This document shows positions 12,545 through 23,548 of a stretch of 64,000 bases of DNA, in pieces. The stretch is from Mytilinidion resinicola (lineage: Eukaryota; Ascomycota; Dothideomycetes; Mytilinidiales; Mytilinidiaceae). Numbering within the stretch: position 1 is the stretch's first letter; each line of letters opens with the position of its first letter. The position numbers were made by a program, and so were the translations under genes. The DNA lies in the NCBI RefSeq assembly GCF_010093595.1, contig NW_022985467.1, positions 62,001 to 126,000 on the forward strand, read 5' to 3'. The notes under the pieces were generated by a model. It did not search any database. It was not told where the DNA came from and worked only from the letters and a program-made list of their open reading frames with translations.

Positions 12545-13509
12545 ATGAGAATTCTGTGCCTTCATGGACGCGGCTCTAACAACGACGTGGGTGTCTCAAT
12601 CACATGGCGAATTCTCGTAGCTGACAATAAACCAGATCTTCAAGATGCAGACGGGTCCGTAGAAACCACAGCCCTCCTCCTCTCCTTCGCCAGGCTGATG
12701 AGATCCAGCGGGCTTCCGCTCTCAACTCGATGACTTCGAATTTGAGTTCGTTCAAGGCACCATCGGGCACGCCAAAGGTATTCCCCTTTCTCTCTTTCTC
12801 TCTTGGATGCCTCCCTCTAAGCTCCTATATTTAACACCAACTAGAGGGCTGGGCCATTCACACCGACACCTTCGCCAACTCGGGCCTGTGGGAGTACTAC
12901 GACCTGCTAGACCCCTACAACGTCATCGAAACAGAGCAAGAGCTGCTCCAGCTCATCGAAGACGACGGGCCCTACGACGGCGTGCTTGGCTACTCCCAAG
13001 GCGCCTCCCTCGCCGCCCAAGCCATCATCCGCTTCGCCGTCGAAAACCCCACCGCCACCGCCGACCAGTTTCCCTTCCGCTTCGCCGTCTTCATCAACTG
13101 CCCGACGCCCATCCGCATCCTCGAGATGGACGAGAAAGTCGAGCCTGACATCCCGAAGCCTGAGGAAGCCGACGCGAATTTGTACAGGATGCTGGCAAGA
13201 GCGAACCCGCTCTTGGACTCGAATTCGCTGTTCCCTGCGAGGTTGGGGAATGGGAGGAGGATTTTGACGGATAATACGGTGGGGCTGACGAAGGCGGATG
13301 CGGCGTTGGATGGGCAGCTGATTAAGATCCCGACGCTGCATATTCGCTGCCCGGAGGATAAGGAGCAGTTTGGGCTGGAGGCGTATGAGCTTTGTGAGAA
13401 GAGTGAGGCGAGGCAGTTCTTTCATCATCATGATCATGATTTTCCTCGTGGGTATGAGGAGATGAGGGCGATTGCGAAGGAGATTCGGTCGCTGGCGGAG
13501 GCGGCGTAG
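12545..13509 (+). CDS. FSH1-family serine hydrolase (LovG/OVCA2-like, alpha/beta fold)
   Basis: Predicted cytosolic esterase/thioesterase of 264 aa. Exons: 12545-12586, 12636-12654, 12709-12777, 12845-13509 (795 nt, in frame). The N-terminus MRILCLHGRGSNND is the family's first strand and oxyanion loop. Splicing through the 19-nt second exon yields IFKMQTAGFRSQL, the expected next segment. The nucleophile elbow is GYSQGAS around residue 93. The likely catalytic Asp is near HIRCPEDKEQ and the His is in the HHHDHDFPRG stretch. Length is normal for the family. The family includes fungal enzymes that release finished polyketides from highly reducing PKSs (LovG for LovB). Since it lies 5 kb from such a PKS, a release role is a fair inference but unproven; other esterase roles are possible. 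Confidence 0.88.
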
Positions 13510-13933
13510 GGGGGTGATGGTAAGATTCGGGGGGAGATGTAGGCTCTGCGATGCGAAAACTCATAGAGCGAGGGAGGTTAAATTAGGAAAGATGGTAAGA
13601 TGGTGCACTGCTGTCGCTTCAGTCTATTCTCGTAGCCAAATACATTCGCTTCTTAAGGCTCCCCGTTTACCTGTCTGCCAACGCACAAAAATTTTGATGC
13701 ATGCTTTGACTGGTCGCTGATTCGCTGAAACGTGAGTGAAACCTTTATGGCGGCTTAAAATCTCTTTGACTCACCTTAGACGTGGCGTTGCAGGGCGTAG
13801 TGCGGAAGAAGACTTCGGGTAGTTTGTACGGATATGACGTGACGAGCCCAGCTTACTTTGACAACATTTTGATCCGCACTTCCAACCTTCTTCCTCACCC
13901 CAACCACCACGTGAGGCGCTTGCTTTGCCGAAA
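13510..13933. other. Intergenic region before the first LPxEIRxMIY copy
   Basis: 424 bp holding the 3' region of the hydrolase and what was the promoter of the next copy. No gene or repeat seen. Confidence 0.4.
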
Positions 13934-14972
13934 ATGGCGGGAGTCAAGGTATGAGTCGTTCTCTAAGTCTGAGCCGGATATGTTTTACCAGTCGAATAGC
14001 GCCCCAAAGAGCCCGACGCCGATGACGAGCTGGAGGAGGTCCCGAGAAATAAAGCGGGTGTCGACCCTCTCCTCAACACCATCTCAGACATTCCGAAGGT
14101 GAGATCACTACCGGAACGACCAACTGGATCCTCCTTTGACGTCTCCTAGCGGCCCCCACCATTCCCCTTCCTCGCGCTCCCGACCGAAATCCGCATCATG
14201 ATCTACGACCAGCTCCTCAACCATACCAGACTGCGAATTTGCGGCCGGCAATCCAGATTTCGGCGAAAACTGACCATCAAGCCCCCAATCGATGGGTACG
14301 CCTCTCTCGCTTGCCGCTGAAATTCCGCCATACCCTCAATTTGCTTCAATGCAATCGACAAGTGGCAGCCAGTTAGATGCTCATACGTACATCTATCTAC
14401 GCGCCTCAGCTTGTCAAGGTACACTTCTCAGCTTGCAATGTACAGCTGAAGACTCAGCTCGCCCCCTGCAACCCCTATTCTCTCTTCACTATATAGCCAC
14501 TCGTTATCACCTCAATACAACTCATGCTTTCCTCACTGATCCTTTGCCCTTCCTACGCTAGCTGCCAACAAGTCCGGACGGAGTTATCAGCGCGAATTTT
14601 CCAAGTCAAGCGATTTGAGTCCTTGACGAAGAGAAGCTACCTTATGGAAGCGGCAGTTTCTTTAGAAGTTATAGGCCGCTTTAGTAGGGACAATATTACG
14701 ACGATACTCATATATTGGAGTGGATACAAATGGAAAGAGGAGAAGTGGGATAAGAAATGGACAGATATGAACGCATCCGCCAGAACTATTCGCCGGCTGC
14801 TTCGAGATTGTGGTCGAACGAGAGCGGCGCAGGATCGACGCAAAGGGTGTTTGAAAAAGGGTGCATCTTCGACCTGCTTTGTTCGGTGGATCATGTTCCG
14901 AAAGTGAAGCTCGTGGGTCGAAATGTGGAGTTGAAGAACTATTTCATTGAGAAAACTAAAGCGACGGGTTGA
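13934..14972 (+). pseudogene. LPxEIRxMIY (2EXR/F-box-like) family, copy A, decayed
   Basis: First of four tandem paralogues. The first exons are recognisable: ATG at 13934 (MAGVK), intron 13949-13999, exon 14000-14098 (RPKEPDADDELEEVP, the counterpart of the acidic DDVEEVPR exon of copies C and D), intron 14099-14149, then PFLALPTEIRIMIYDQLL. After that the frame breaks near 14295: the homology (RHTLNLLQCNRQ) continues one frame over to a TAG at 14374. Roughly 200 bp without homology follow, then QVRTELSARIFQ and VIGRFSRDNI resume near 14570. Homology changes frame again near 14810-14850 (DLLCSVDHVPKVKLVG). Two frameshifts and an insertion relative to copies B and C argue for a pseudogene. 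Function of the family is unknown. Confidence 0.7.
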
Positions 14973-15516
14973 CGCTTCAGCTCGAGAGCGAAGGGGGAAG
15001 GGGACGGCATGGTCCAAATTCTAAAGGTCTCTCTGGTACATTCAGTACGGGCTACAGGCATCTGGAAAGGTTATAGAAATGTCAGCTAGCAGATAATATG
15101 ATTCCCAGCGTGGTGAGGGCGACAATCCGATTCCCTATTTTCACAACATGACTATGTTCTCCCGTCAGAGCTCTTCCGGCATATAACCCAGAGAGGCCGC
15201 ACTGCTAGAAAGACAGCTAAGAGGTTTCGGTATGAATCCGTTCACAAGTTTCTACCATCATCTCCAGGTTTAATTTGCATTCAGCGAACTCTAACTGTAC
15301 GCTAATGTGAATGCTGTTCTGAACAAGACGCATCTCAGCTACCTTAACCAAACTGAGTCGTCCCCAGACTTATCCCGAGTCTCCCTGAACATACCATGGA
15401 CTTTGATAGCTGTGATGTCACGACTAGATGAAAAGTGAAGATGAGCGGTGAAGTCCTTCTAGTCAGCGACAATATATTACTCTGCTGCTCCACCAAAGTT
15501 CTTCGCGTCTTCACCA
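14973..15516. other. Intergenic region between copies A and B
   Basis: 544 bp. No supportable gene, RNA or repeat seen. Confidence 0.4.
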
Positions 15517-16485
15517 ATGTCATTGAGCAATTGTGACAACGACGAAGCGAAAGGAAGTATGAGACCTATCCTCTTATTGGAACATGCTGACAATGTTGAC
15601 GGCTCCTCCGAAAGCCAGGAGATCGCAACAAGGATGAAGACGAGGTGGAGGAGATTTCTAGGGCAGATATCTGTGCAAGCGCCTCTCATGCAGACTCTCC
15701 AAAGGTTGGTATCTCTTTTGAAACGAGCTGTGGATCGACTAACACACATTCAGGATCTCCACATGTCCAAAACTACCTTCCCTTTCCTCAAACTCCCAGC
15801 CGAAATCCGCGTCATGATCTATGGCATAGTCCTCAAACCGTCTAAACTACGCGTCTATATCGATGACTTCGAAGCTCTCTACAACGATGTTATGGAACTC
15901 GCAGCTGACCGCGTATACCTACCTATCATCCGGGGACAAAGGACGGCTCGAAATCTTCTTACGACCAATAGACAGACCCGGATCGAAATGGCGGCGAGGC
16001 TATTTCAACTCACTTGTTTGGACTTGACGACTGGCACCGTATGCTTACAGACTACCCTCAGAGTCTTGCATGTAATTGGTCGCTTCGGCAGAGATAACAT
16101 AAGGACAATCTCTTTGCGCTGGATCGATTCTTCTTGGGCAAATACGTCTTGGACAAATACGAGGCGCTACAACGTAGATACAGCTAAGGAGGTTGCTTGT
16201 CTACTCAAGAATTGCCCGAAGCTGAAGACGCTTAAGACCAAAATGCCAGCATCGCATTGGGGAGAACTGGAAATTTCTGCTAAGCCGTTTGGGATGCATC
16301 ATGCGCTCGACGCGCTCCACTCCATCGACCACGTCCCGGAAGCCCATCTCCTAGGGGGGTGTTCACGACTGGTTATTGGAGAGCATGAAGCCGTCGGGAA
16401 GGAGTGGCTGGGCGGAAAATTGAGGCTTCAATTCGAGAGTGCAGCATCGGATGATCGGGGATCGATTGCGAAAGTAAGGCTTTGA
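15517..16485 (+). CDS. LPxEIRxMIY (2EXR/F-box-like) family protein, copy B
   Basis: Open frame of 322 codons. The family domain is complete from TFPFLKLPAEIRVMIYGIVL through LLTTNRQTRIEMAARLFQL, VIGRFGRDNIRTISLRW and LHSIDHVPEAHLLGG. The N-terminus is odd: the acidic exon of the family (KDEDEVEEISR) is present at about 15624-15660 but in another frame, and the intron-like stretch that should follow (GTTGGT...TTCAG, about 15700-15750) is read through in frame. Either this copy uses ATG 15517 with a new N-terminus, or it starts at ATG 15763 (MSKTTFPFLKLP) and is about 240 aa. Such proteins are abundant in filamentous fungi; the short conserved N-terminal motif resembles F-box/2EXR domains. Role unknown. 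Confidence 0.65.
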   Translation: MSLSNCDNDEAKGSMRPILLLEHADNVDGSSESQEIATRMKTRWRRFLGQISVQAPLMQTLQRLVSLLKRAVDRLTHIQDLHMSKTTFPFLKLPAEIRVMIYGIVLKPSKLRVYIDDFEALYNDVMELAADRVYLPIIRGQRTARNLLTTNRQTRIEMAARLFQLTCLDLTTGTVCLQTTLRVLHVIGRFGRDNIRTISLRWIDSSWANTSWTNTRRYNVDTAKEVACLLKNCPKLKTLKTKMPASHWGELEISAKPFGMHHALDALHSIDHVPEAHLLGGCSRLVIGEHEAVGKEWLGGKLRLQFESAASDDRGSIAKVRL

Positions 16486-17279
16486 TTCCCCAAGGATGGG
16501 CTAGGGTTGGTTAGGATGTCCCAAGACTCCACATATGTCGCAGAGGGTATCTCTCGGCAGGTACCTTCTCATTGAAGCTAGAAAATCCAGAACTACCATT
16601 CTAAAATCTTACTCCAATTTCATGTTCTACTCTTTCCAAGGTTCCTCTCAGGGGAGCTCTCGTTATTGACAACAAGCATATTGAGATGCAGTACTTTCTC
16701 CCACACTTGCGGTGCTATAAGGAATCATAATAGATCCGAAATCAGATGGTAACTTGTCATTACGTACAGTGATAAGGCGTACCTTTGAGCTCGTCGTCTT
16801 TTCATCTCTTTCTAAGCTTCTCAGGCCTTTAGATCTTATCGGAAATTTTATGATATGCTGCAGTACCTCAAACGGTAACGTATGAGTGTGTCTAGACTTA
16901 TGATATCTTACAATGGCTGAAGATCTTCGGGCTAAGATCCTAGGCGTATTCTTAGTGCCCCATTTATCGGGTCTATGTACACCTGTCTGCCACTGTCTGA
17001 CAGGCCTCAACATCTTTCGAGAAATTCGCGACTCATCATTCTGACTAGTTCATCACCTTGCTGAGCCGCCTCTTGCCGCGTCGCACCTACAGGTTCACCG
17101 CCGAAATCGTACTCTACGACAGCACCGCACGGACGAAATCAGAGCCGAAAAAGTGAAGTGTTGGTGCACCGAGCTAAAAATCTTCACCCCGATTCCGTCG
17201 TGTTCAAATATAGCCATCTGTCCGTCCTTCCTCCTCCTACCGCCGTTCTCCTCCACTCCTCCCACACTCGCAGCAAACC
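16486..17279. other. Intergenic region between copies B and C
   Basis: 794 bp. A minus-strand frame of 116 codons (17013-16663) has a weak F-box-like string (LPFEVLQHIIKF) but no other support. The rest is promoter of copy C. Nothing else seen. Confidence 0.4.
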
Positions 17280-18440
17280 ATGGAGCGTGGCAAGGTATGA
17301 CCCTTTCTCTTCCATCAAAGTCTTTGTATACTCTGCTAACTTGATGCAGCGCCCCAGAGATCCCGATGGCGACGATGTTGAGGAAGTTCCACGGTTGGAC
17401 ATTTTAGAAGTCGAGGTTAGTCCCCAAAGAAGCCTCACCAGCGTCCAAATCGGCTCATATTTTGGCAGGTAATTTACACAGCATTCAAAAAGGTAAAGAT
17501 TATCTTTGAGGGCCATGAGTTGGAGCTTGGGGTTCATTTGGCACCAAATGGTACGGTCGAGATGAGCTTCATCACGAACTCTACGACTAATCGTTGGATC
17601 AAGGACGAAACGCGTGAGGTAAGCGTTCTACAAGCCTAGCCGCTATGTCTAACATTGGTCACATTACTCACTGTTTGGCAGGAGGCTTCCTTTCGTAACA
17701 AGCTTGTCCTTCGACCGATCTCCACCCAACGTCGCCAGTTTCCTTTCATGAAACTTCCCGCCGAAATCCGCTTGATGATATATGACCTCGTCATCGACTC
17801 TCCATATATCTGGGCGTATACCATTAATAGGTCCCATTGGTACCGCAACGGTAGACTGAGGGCATCTATTGACGGAACTTGTCTCCCCACAGGGCGACAC
17901 CTTGGCCCTGTGCGTCACCTACTGGTGATGAATAAGCAAATGCGGGCCGAAGTTTCAGTTCTATTGTTTCAGGCTTTCCAGATTGATCTCAACTATAGGG
18001 GCTACGGGGATCCGGAGGACTGTTGCGACCTCTCTACTACACGCGACGTGCTCAATGCCGTGGGCCCCCCCGGGCGTGCCAATATCAAGAAGATTCGACT
18101 CCGCTGGTGGGATAGTCGCTGGAATTCACTCCAAGACAGAGCTGACCCAGCCTTTTCGAATGTTGCCGAGGAGGTCGTCAACCTGCTCAAGCTATGTGGT
18201 AAACTTGACTACTTACACATTGTCATCCCGAGGCACAAAGCCTTAAGGAAAGCGGGCCTGAAGCCACGACACTTCTCCAGAACCTGCGCGTTTGGAGTGC
18301 TACGGACCGTTACTAATGTCAACAATGTCCGGATCCATAGCCCAGGCGAAGCGTTGGGGGAGTGGCTTCTTGAGGGCATGACTGGGTCGAAGACAGCAGG
18401 TAACCCCGATTTTTGGGGTTGGCACCGTCGGTCCTGGTAA
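17280..18440 (+). CDS. LPxEIRxMIY (2EXR/F-box-like) family protein, copy C, complete
   Basis: 329 aa from four exons: 17280-17294, 17350-17415, 17469-17618, 17682-18440 (990 nt). The first exon encodes only MERGK; the second the acidic RPRDPDGDDVEEVPR; the third a stretch with EGHELELGVHLAPNG; the fourth the family domain starting FPFMKLPAEIRLMIYDLVI. The body follows with LLVMNKQMRAEVSVLLFQ and GRANIKKIRLRWW. The intron after the fifth codon is shared with copies A and D, proving common descent. This is the best-preserved member of the array. No catalytic residue or membrane segment is visible; the N-terminal motif suggests a protein-binding role, which is only inference. Confidence 0.78.
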
Positions 18441-18838
18441 CTGTAAGTCTGCCCTTGTCTATTTTAAGCATCCAGCTGACAGTGTCTATTTCCAGCAACA
18501 TATCCACGTAAGAAGATTCCCTCGTTCTCAATAGGGTTACACTACGACTCTACCTGATGGGGTCCGATACCACAGGAAGGCTCTCTGAACATATTCAGGC
18601 ACGGCAGACGGCACTATGGAGGTTTAGCCTTCTGATCTAGGGCAAGGTTAATAGGACATGGCATCCTCTACTCTTGTTGAGGAGAGCCAACGCTCTATTA
18701 TGGTTGCCAAATGGGGATCTCAATGTATTTGGCAATTGACTGCTGAACACTCTCCCCGGCAAGCAGCATTTCAGTAGTCTCCCTACTCTAAACACTCTTC
18801 AAATCTCTTTCTGTGTCATGAGTTAGCTGTGATCATGC
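18441..18838. other. Intergenic stretch downstream of copy C
   Basis: 398 bp. No gene, RNA or repeat that I can support. Confidence 0.35.
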
Positions 18839-19384
18839 TCAATCGTTATACACCCACTTCCGAAAGGATTCCATAATCTTCTTCGTTACTGCGCGAGGTG
18901 CCTCCATGCGCTTTCGAATGTTCAGACACGAAAGATCACTGCGGTAGGGATCAAATTGCTTCTTGGCCAGCCAGTAATCCGGCATTAGGGCTACCTTGAC
19001 GGCAATGTACAGTAGCGAACAGTCATGCCTACGCGATGGGATGTTGAAGTGCTTACATACAGAACAAGGTGGCCCTGGAGTTGTGTGTCACGTGATATTT
19101 AGATAGTTTCCGAAAGACCGCGAATGAATCTTTGCGTACTGCCAGACCCCGTCATCGTTCTGAGTTTATCAAGACTCCGTGGTTTCTCCCTTCCATGTTT
19201 TTGAAAGGCCATCGAACCAACCATAGCCGGCGATAGGGAACTTTGTTCCGTAATTCATCCTGGAACCCATCGTGCGAAAGCCGCGACAAGGGCGTTGCAT
19301 CATTTCTAAATAATTGTGGTAACCACCTATGCGCTTAAAGAATTCAGCATCTGAAGTGGCTGGAAAGAATTGCAAGTTTGTCAA
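18839..19384 (-). pseudogene. Decayed coding relic, unknown family, with RIP-like stop codons
   Basis: One minus-strand frame reads like a protein for about 180 codons but is cut by TGA-TAA near 19163-19171 and TGA near 19090. Between the stops it contains GGYHNYLEMMQ, GSRMNYGTKFPIAGYGWFDG, NDDGVWQYAKIHSRSFGNYL, then PPCSVCKHFNIPSRRHDC and MPDYWLAKKQFDPYRSDL, ending at TGA 18839-18841. The frame never shifts across the stops, so single nonsense changes rather than introns explain them best. CGA to TGA and CAA to TAA are the changes expected from repeat-induced point mutation or cytosine deamination. I do not recognise the family. The true start is lost or lies upstream of 19384. Confidence 0.45.
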
Positions 19385-19627
19385 TATCTACAAGATTCTT
19401 CCTTTCCCGATGGTGAAGACGGTTCCGAAACACCACGGGTGACGACCCGTAACTTTGCACATACGAGATCCCTACCCTCTGTTGAGAGCACCAATAAGTA
19501 AGTGAGGTCGTGCAGCTGGCTGGTGACAAGTGAGGGTGGTCGACCTCAGCTATATAAGCCTTCCTTCTTGCTCCAACCTCTTCCTCTTTACAACCAACCT
19601 CAACTTTCCATTTCTCAGCAACCAACA

Positions 19628-20442
19628 ATGGAACGCCACAAGGTAAGTCCAGCTTTGCTGAGCATCCTCTATTGGAACGCTCCTAACAATCGTTTCAGCG
19701 TGGTAGAGAGCCCGATGAGGGCGACGACGTTGAAGAAATTCCGCGGTCCGAACCTGCTGATGGGCAGAACGGGAAGCCACTGCTTCAGATTCACCGAGAC
19801 GGCAACGAGTCTCTTAAGACGCATGCGAAACACGTCAAGATTTCTTCTGCCTTCAACGATATCGAAGTGACAGTACAGTTCGATTCGAATAGCGAAGTTC
19901 GCGTGCATCTCAACAGCCACTCTTCGGTCAAGCCTTATATCAAAGACAAGGTTCGTGTACAGCGGGTCGCCATAGCATGCGGATGTCAAATCTTGTTACT
20001 CTACTCTCTTAGCGGCTAGACTTGGGTCGCTCAGGTCATTCGGTTGACAATCTCGATTTATGACACATGGAGCACCTTGCTAATCTGTATGCAGGGCAAC
20101 CTCAATTTCGAAGACGAAAGCTTCATCGTTCGAGCTTCCTCCCATCAATATCGACCCTACATATTCCCGTTTTTGAAGTTGCCTGCAGAAATACGTATCA
20201 TGATCTACGAACTAGTTCTAGGCACAGAACGCATTGGGTGGCTGTCCCAGCATCGTGGCAAAGATTCACAAGCCTTCTGCAAACCAATTGGGTCGTGTCT
20301 CGGCACAGCACGGCCACTTATGTCCCTGTACCAGCAGATTCGATCCGAAGTTGGGGCCATCGCCTTTCAAGGTTTCCAAGTGACACGCTTCAACTTTGAT
20401 TGCTGCGCGAACCTGCCTAAACCGCTCCAAAATGCACTATGA
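19628..20442 (+). CDS. LPxEIRxMIY (2EXR/F-box-like) family protein, copy D, C-terminally short
   Basis: 204 aa from exons 19628-19642, 19699-19950 and 20095-20442. MERHK plus an intron plus RGREPDEGDDVEEIPR matches copies C and A. A middle region (HAKHVKISSAFNDIEVTVQF) and the family domain PFLKLPAEIRIMIYELVLG follow. The protein stops after VGAIAFQGFQVTRFNFD, where copies B and C continue for another 100 or more residues, and no homology resumes downstream. So this copy is truncated, though its frame and splice sites are intact and it could still be expressed. Intron 19951-20094 is long (144 nt) for this window. Confidence 0.68.
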
Positions 20443-21022
20443 AAATACTACTCTACATCCCTCAGGCTAATATCATAGGGCTTACCTGGATCGTTGTCAT
20501 ACCACGTCATTCTGTTTGCTTTAGCAAAGTAATTGGTAGCTCTCAGTCTCTCTCAGTACCTTTCATCCGCATCAATGCCACTACATAGTGTAACGAACGA
20601 AGCCGGTGAGATGTCTCTTTTACATATATTTATAGTGCACAGCTTCATTTTTTTGGATATCATAGGTTTGTAACGCATCACGGGAGTTAGATAGCTAGGC
20701 AGCTGCTAGTTGCGGGATGAACAAGGAGTCACTCAATAAATAAGTATCATCACAAAATCAGCATAACTATTGGGCGAAGAATTGTGTCAACCTGAATCAC
20801 TCGGCTCCAATTAGGTGATCCGGCTCCTATCTATACCGGTACGTCTAGCTACATTGGTATGTTGGAAAGAAATGCAGCAAATGAAAAGAAGCTTTCGATA
20901 TCAAGTTCTCCAAGGGTCGCCGCCACTATGATAGACAATGCGGAGCCCGCAAGGCCTCTAGCATCATAAGATGGCTTCCCCGGAGATTTATATCACTCCA
21001 ATCTCAGACGGCTAAACGAGCT
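20443..21022. other. Convergent intergenic region
   Basis: 580 bp between the last plus-strand copy D and the first minus-strand F-box gene. The lost C-terminal part of copy D cannot be recognised here. No other feature seen. Confidence 0.4.
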
Positions 21023-22612
21023 TTACGCCTCAATTTGCTTCTTATTGACCAATGGGAATTCGCCGTCACCCGTGAGATACTCCACCGCCTTGACATTCTT
21101 CATCCATGAATCGCCCTCAGGCTTGTAGCGGCAATCTTTTGCGGCATCCCAGCTCGGCATACCTTCCACCAGATCACCTCTAAAGCCGAGAGTCTGAAGG
21201 TAAGCTAGGCGGACCCATTCGCGGAGTCGTGGCAGTGCGACAGCCCAATCCCCATGGCGCTGAAAAGCTATACCTTCCAGCTGTAGGACCTTAAGAGTGA
21301 GTCGATGATTTTCCAAGATCGCGAACAAATCCTCGACTTCGGTATGCATCCCTGCCAAGGAAAGTGGCTCCAGGTTAGCCCAGGTGCTCGAAGTGCCGGC
21401 CTCCGCAGAGCCGAAGCTGTCGCTCAGCAAGACCTGTCTAGGCCGAACAGATGGCATCCGTGGGCCCTGGGACTTGCAACGGAAGCTGATCTCCAATTCT
21501 TTGAGCTGTGGCATTCCGCGTAGAACGCGGTAAAGAAACCCTGAGTGAGGTTGTGCAGCTGGACGCTCCTCGAGCTCCCCAATCCGCATCTGCCAGCTGA
21601 AACTCGTCAGGTGCGCCAGGGCAGCCTTGTTGAACGTGACCATCACTCGCTGAAAGAAATTGGGCACTCTGTATAAGCTGCTAGCGTAAAGCCCGTGCCA
21701 TGCGTCGAGCATGGCTAATCCGTCCCATTCGATCTGTAGCTTCTTCAACTCTATTCCGCTCTTGTGGCAGGCGAGAAGAGTTGAAAACAGGCCGATTGCG
21801 GGGCCATACTGGATATCTCTAAGCCATGCTGTGCGATTAGATTGGTCCCATTGTTGCAAATCGGGTGGGCCTCCCGTGTACTTCAGCGAGTTGAGCCTAG
21901 GCATCCGGTCGGTGTGTTGAACCATCGTGACCGAATTGATAAGGCTGACATGCCGGTTGTCGATATCTTTCTGGAGATGAAATGCTAGCTTATGAGCATC
22001 TTGAGTCACGGCCGTCGGTACGCTAGTGGCGGACTTGTGCAAGGCCTGACACAGAGTAAGTATCAGGACACCGGTAAAATACCTCCGATAGTCAAAATCC
22101 TCGCTTGGCACAGGGATAATGTAGCTGTCATATTGCATACTTCGAACCGCCTTCCGCATCTCAGGCCGCCGGAGAAGAAGGTCTAGCTTGCTGTGGGACA
22201 GGTCCATGGCAGTGAGGCAGACTTCAGAGAAGAGATGGCTGACAGCAATCTCGCTCATCCTACGATTCGAACGGCGAAGAGCCTTCAGTCCCTTGACATC
22301 CACGTAGTTGCAGACCATATGCAGTAGCTCTGCAGGGAGGTCTTCCAAGCTGGTTTCTTTTGCTTCAGGGGTCGGTCCTGCGTCAACCATGACACTGGTT
22401 GCTTCTACTTCGGGCTCTGTGCTGCGTCGTGGGCGTTTAAAACCAAACCACGGTTGTTCGGAAGGGAGACGGCGACGCTTCTGGCGGACAGATTCTGGGC
22501 CTGGTAAAGGCATGGGTGCCGCAGAAGCCATGTCCTTGGATGAACGGCCCTTGCGCGAAGAGGGCATAATTAGGGATTGTCGATTGTGTTGGGAGAAGGG
22601 CTTCAGGAACAT
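21023..22612 (-). CDS. F-box protein, tandem copy 1
   Basis: Single-exon gene, 529 aa from ATG 22612, or 514 aa from ATG 22567 (MPSSRKGRSS, which looks the more natural start). A basic, proline-rich N-terminus precedes an F-box, LEDLPAELLHMVCNYVDVKG followed by LKALRRSNRRMSEIAVSHLF. F-box proteins are substrate adaptors of SCF (Skp1-Cul1) ubiquitin ligases. The rest is leucine-rich and irregular (LKELEISF, LEPLSLAGMHTEVEDLFAIL, LKVLQLEGIAF), suggesting degenerate leucine-rich repeats for substrate binding. It is the first of three minus-strand paralogues that share the F-box, the SHLFSE string and the C-terminal SLAGMH/LxLxGM segment. The substrate is unknown. Confidence 0.82.
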   Translation of the reverse strand: MFLKPFSQHNRQSLIMPSSRKGRSSKDMASAAPMPLPGPESVRQKRRRLPSEQPWFGFKRPRRSTEPEVEATSVMVDAGPTPEAKETSLEDLPAELLHMVCNYVDVKGLKALRRSNRRMSEIAVSHLFSEVCLTAMDLSHSKLDLLLRRPEMRKAVRSMQYDSYIIPVPSEDFDYRRYFTGVLILTLCQALHKSATSVPTAVTQDAHKLAFHLQKDIDNRHVSLINSVTMVQHTDRMPRLNSLKYTGGPPDLQQWDQSNRTAWLRDIQYGPAIGLFSTLLACHKSGIELKKLQIEWDGLAMLDAWHGLYASSLYRVPNFFQRVMVTFNKAALAHLTSFSWQMRIGELEERPAAQPHSGFLYRVLRGMPQLKELEISFRCKSQGPRMPSVRPRQVLLSDSFGSAEAGTSSTWANLEPLSLAGMHTEVEDLFAILENHRLTLKVLQLEGIAFQRHGDWAVALPRLREWVRLAYLQTLGFRGDLVEGMPSWDAAKDCRYKPEGDSWMKNVKAVEYLTGDGEFPLVNKKQIEA

Positions 22613-23548
22613 TAATATTGGTGGGTGATGTGTGGTGTGTGAGTTCGGGCTTGAGTGTTTTGTTGAGAAGGGAAGATTGTGAAAAGTCAGGGTTTTATGC
22701 GCCGAAAAGTAGAAATTATATATTCACCTTCACCGCAACCGTGACGGTTTCAAGGTATGCATTCAATGAGCCCGCTTTCAATAGAATCAACGCTGTTGGC
22801 ATTCACTCCTTCGCACGTGAGTTGTTTGAGAATGAGAGAGCATTGGGTAAAGACTTGGCACGAGTTGCACCGTCAGTCTCATGAATCATCACTCGCTGGT
22901 ATACGGAAATCCAGGGAATACATACTAAAAGGAAGATATTGCTACAGTATTCATATCTATCATCTTATCTGATGCAAGGTTTGAGCATATTTTTGAGGTG
23001 AGGCGTCTTCGAAATTTCTTTGGGACGAGCAAGTCTCTTAAACACATTCGTCATCTTGTACACATCTCCATGACCAAACGGTTCATCAACACATCGATTG
23101 TAATAAGTCGAGTATGATGCACTCACATAAATTAGTGCATCAATTTAGCATTGATACTATGAACTATGTACGCCGGACACCATCATGCAACCCGTGACCA
23201 CTAGCGACGTGGAAAAGCTGCAATCGACAGAAGCACTATCCTACCATAATCTTTTCGACAAGTTACCCGGAGACTTCAAAGCTCGTCTTTCTTCGACATT
23301 TTCATCTTGCTAAGGGCAGGCATACAATGCCTCCGCGTTGACCAGTACGTCAGCATTTCATTGCATTTTCATGAGCTGATGCATCGAAAGCTGGTATGTT
23401 CTGAAGCGAGAGCGCGTCTCAGTTGGAGATCACTTCAGCGCAGAACGAGAAGGCGGGTGTCGTTGGTCCAGCCAGCCGGATACCTTTGCGTACCGAGGGA
23501 TTCCAATCGTATGAGGTAGGGATAGAAATTTACCAGCAGATAGTTCCC
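22613..23548. other. Intergenic region between F-box copies 1 and 2
   Basis: 936 bp holding the promoter of copy 1 and the 3' region of copy 2. Short frames on the plus strand have no domain. No repeat seen. Confidence 0.4.

Noticed and set aside
16663..17013. Minus-strand frame of 116 codons with an F-box-like string LPFEVLQHIIKF
   Set aside because: Only one short match, no conserved surroundings and no paralogue; likely chance between tandem genes.
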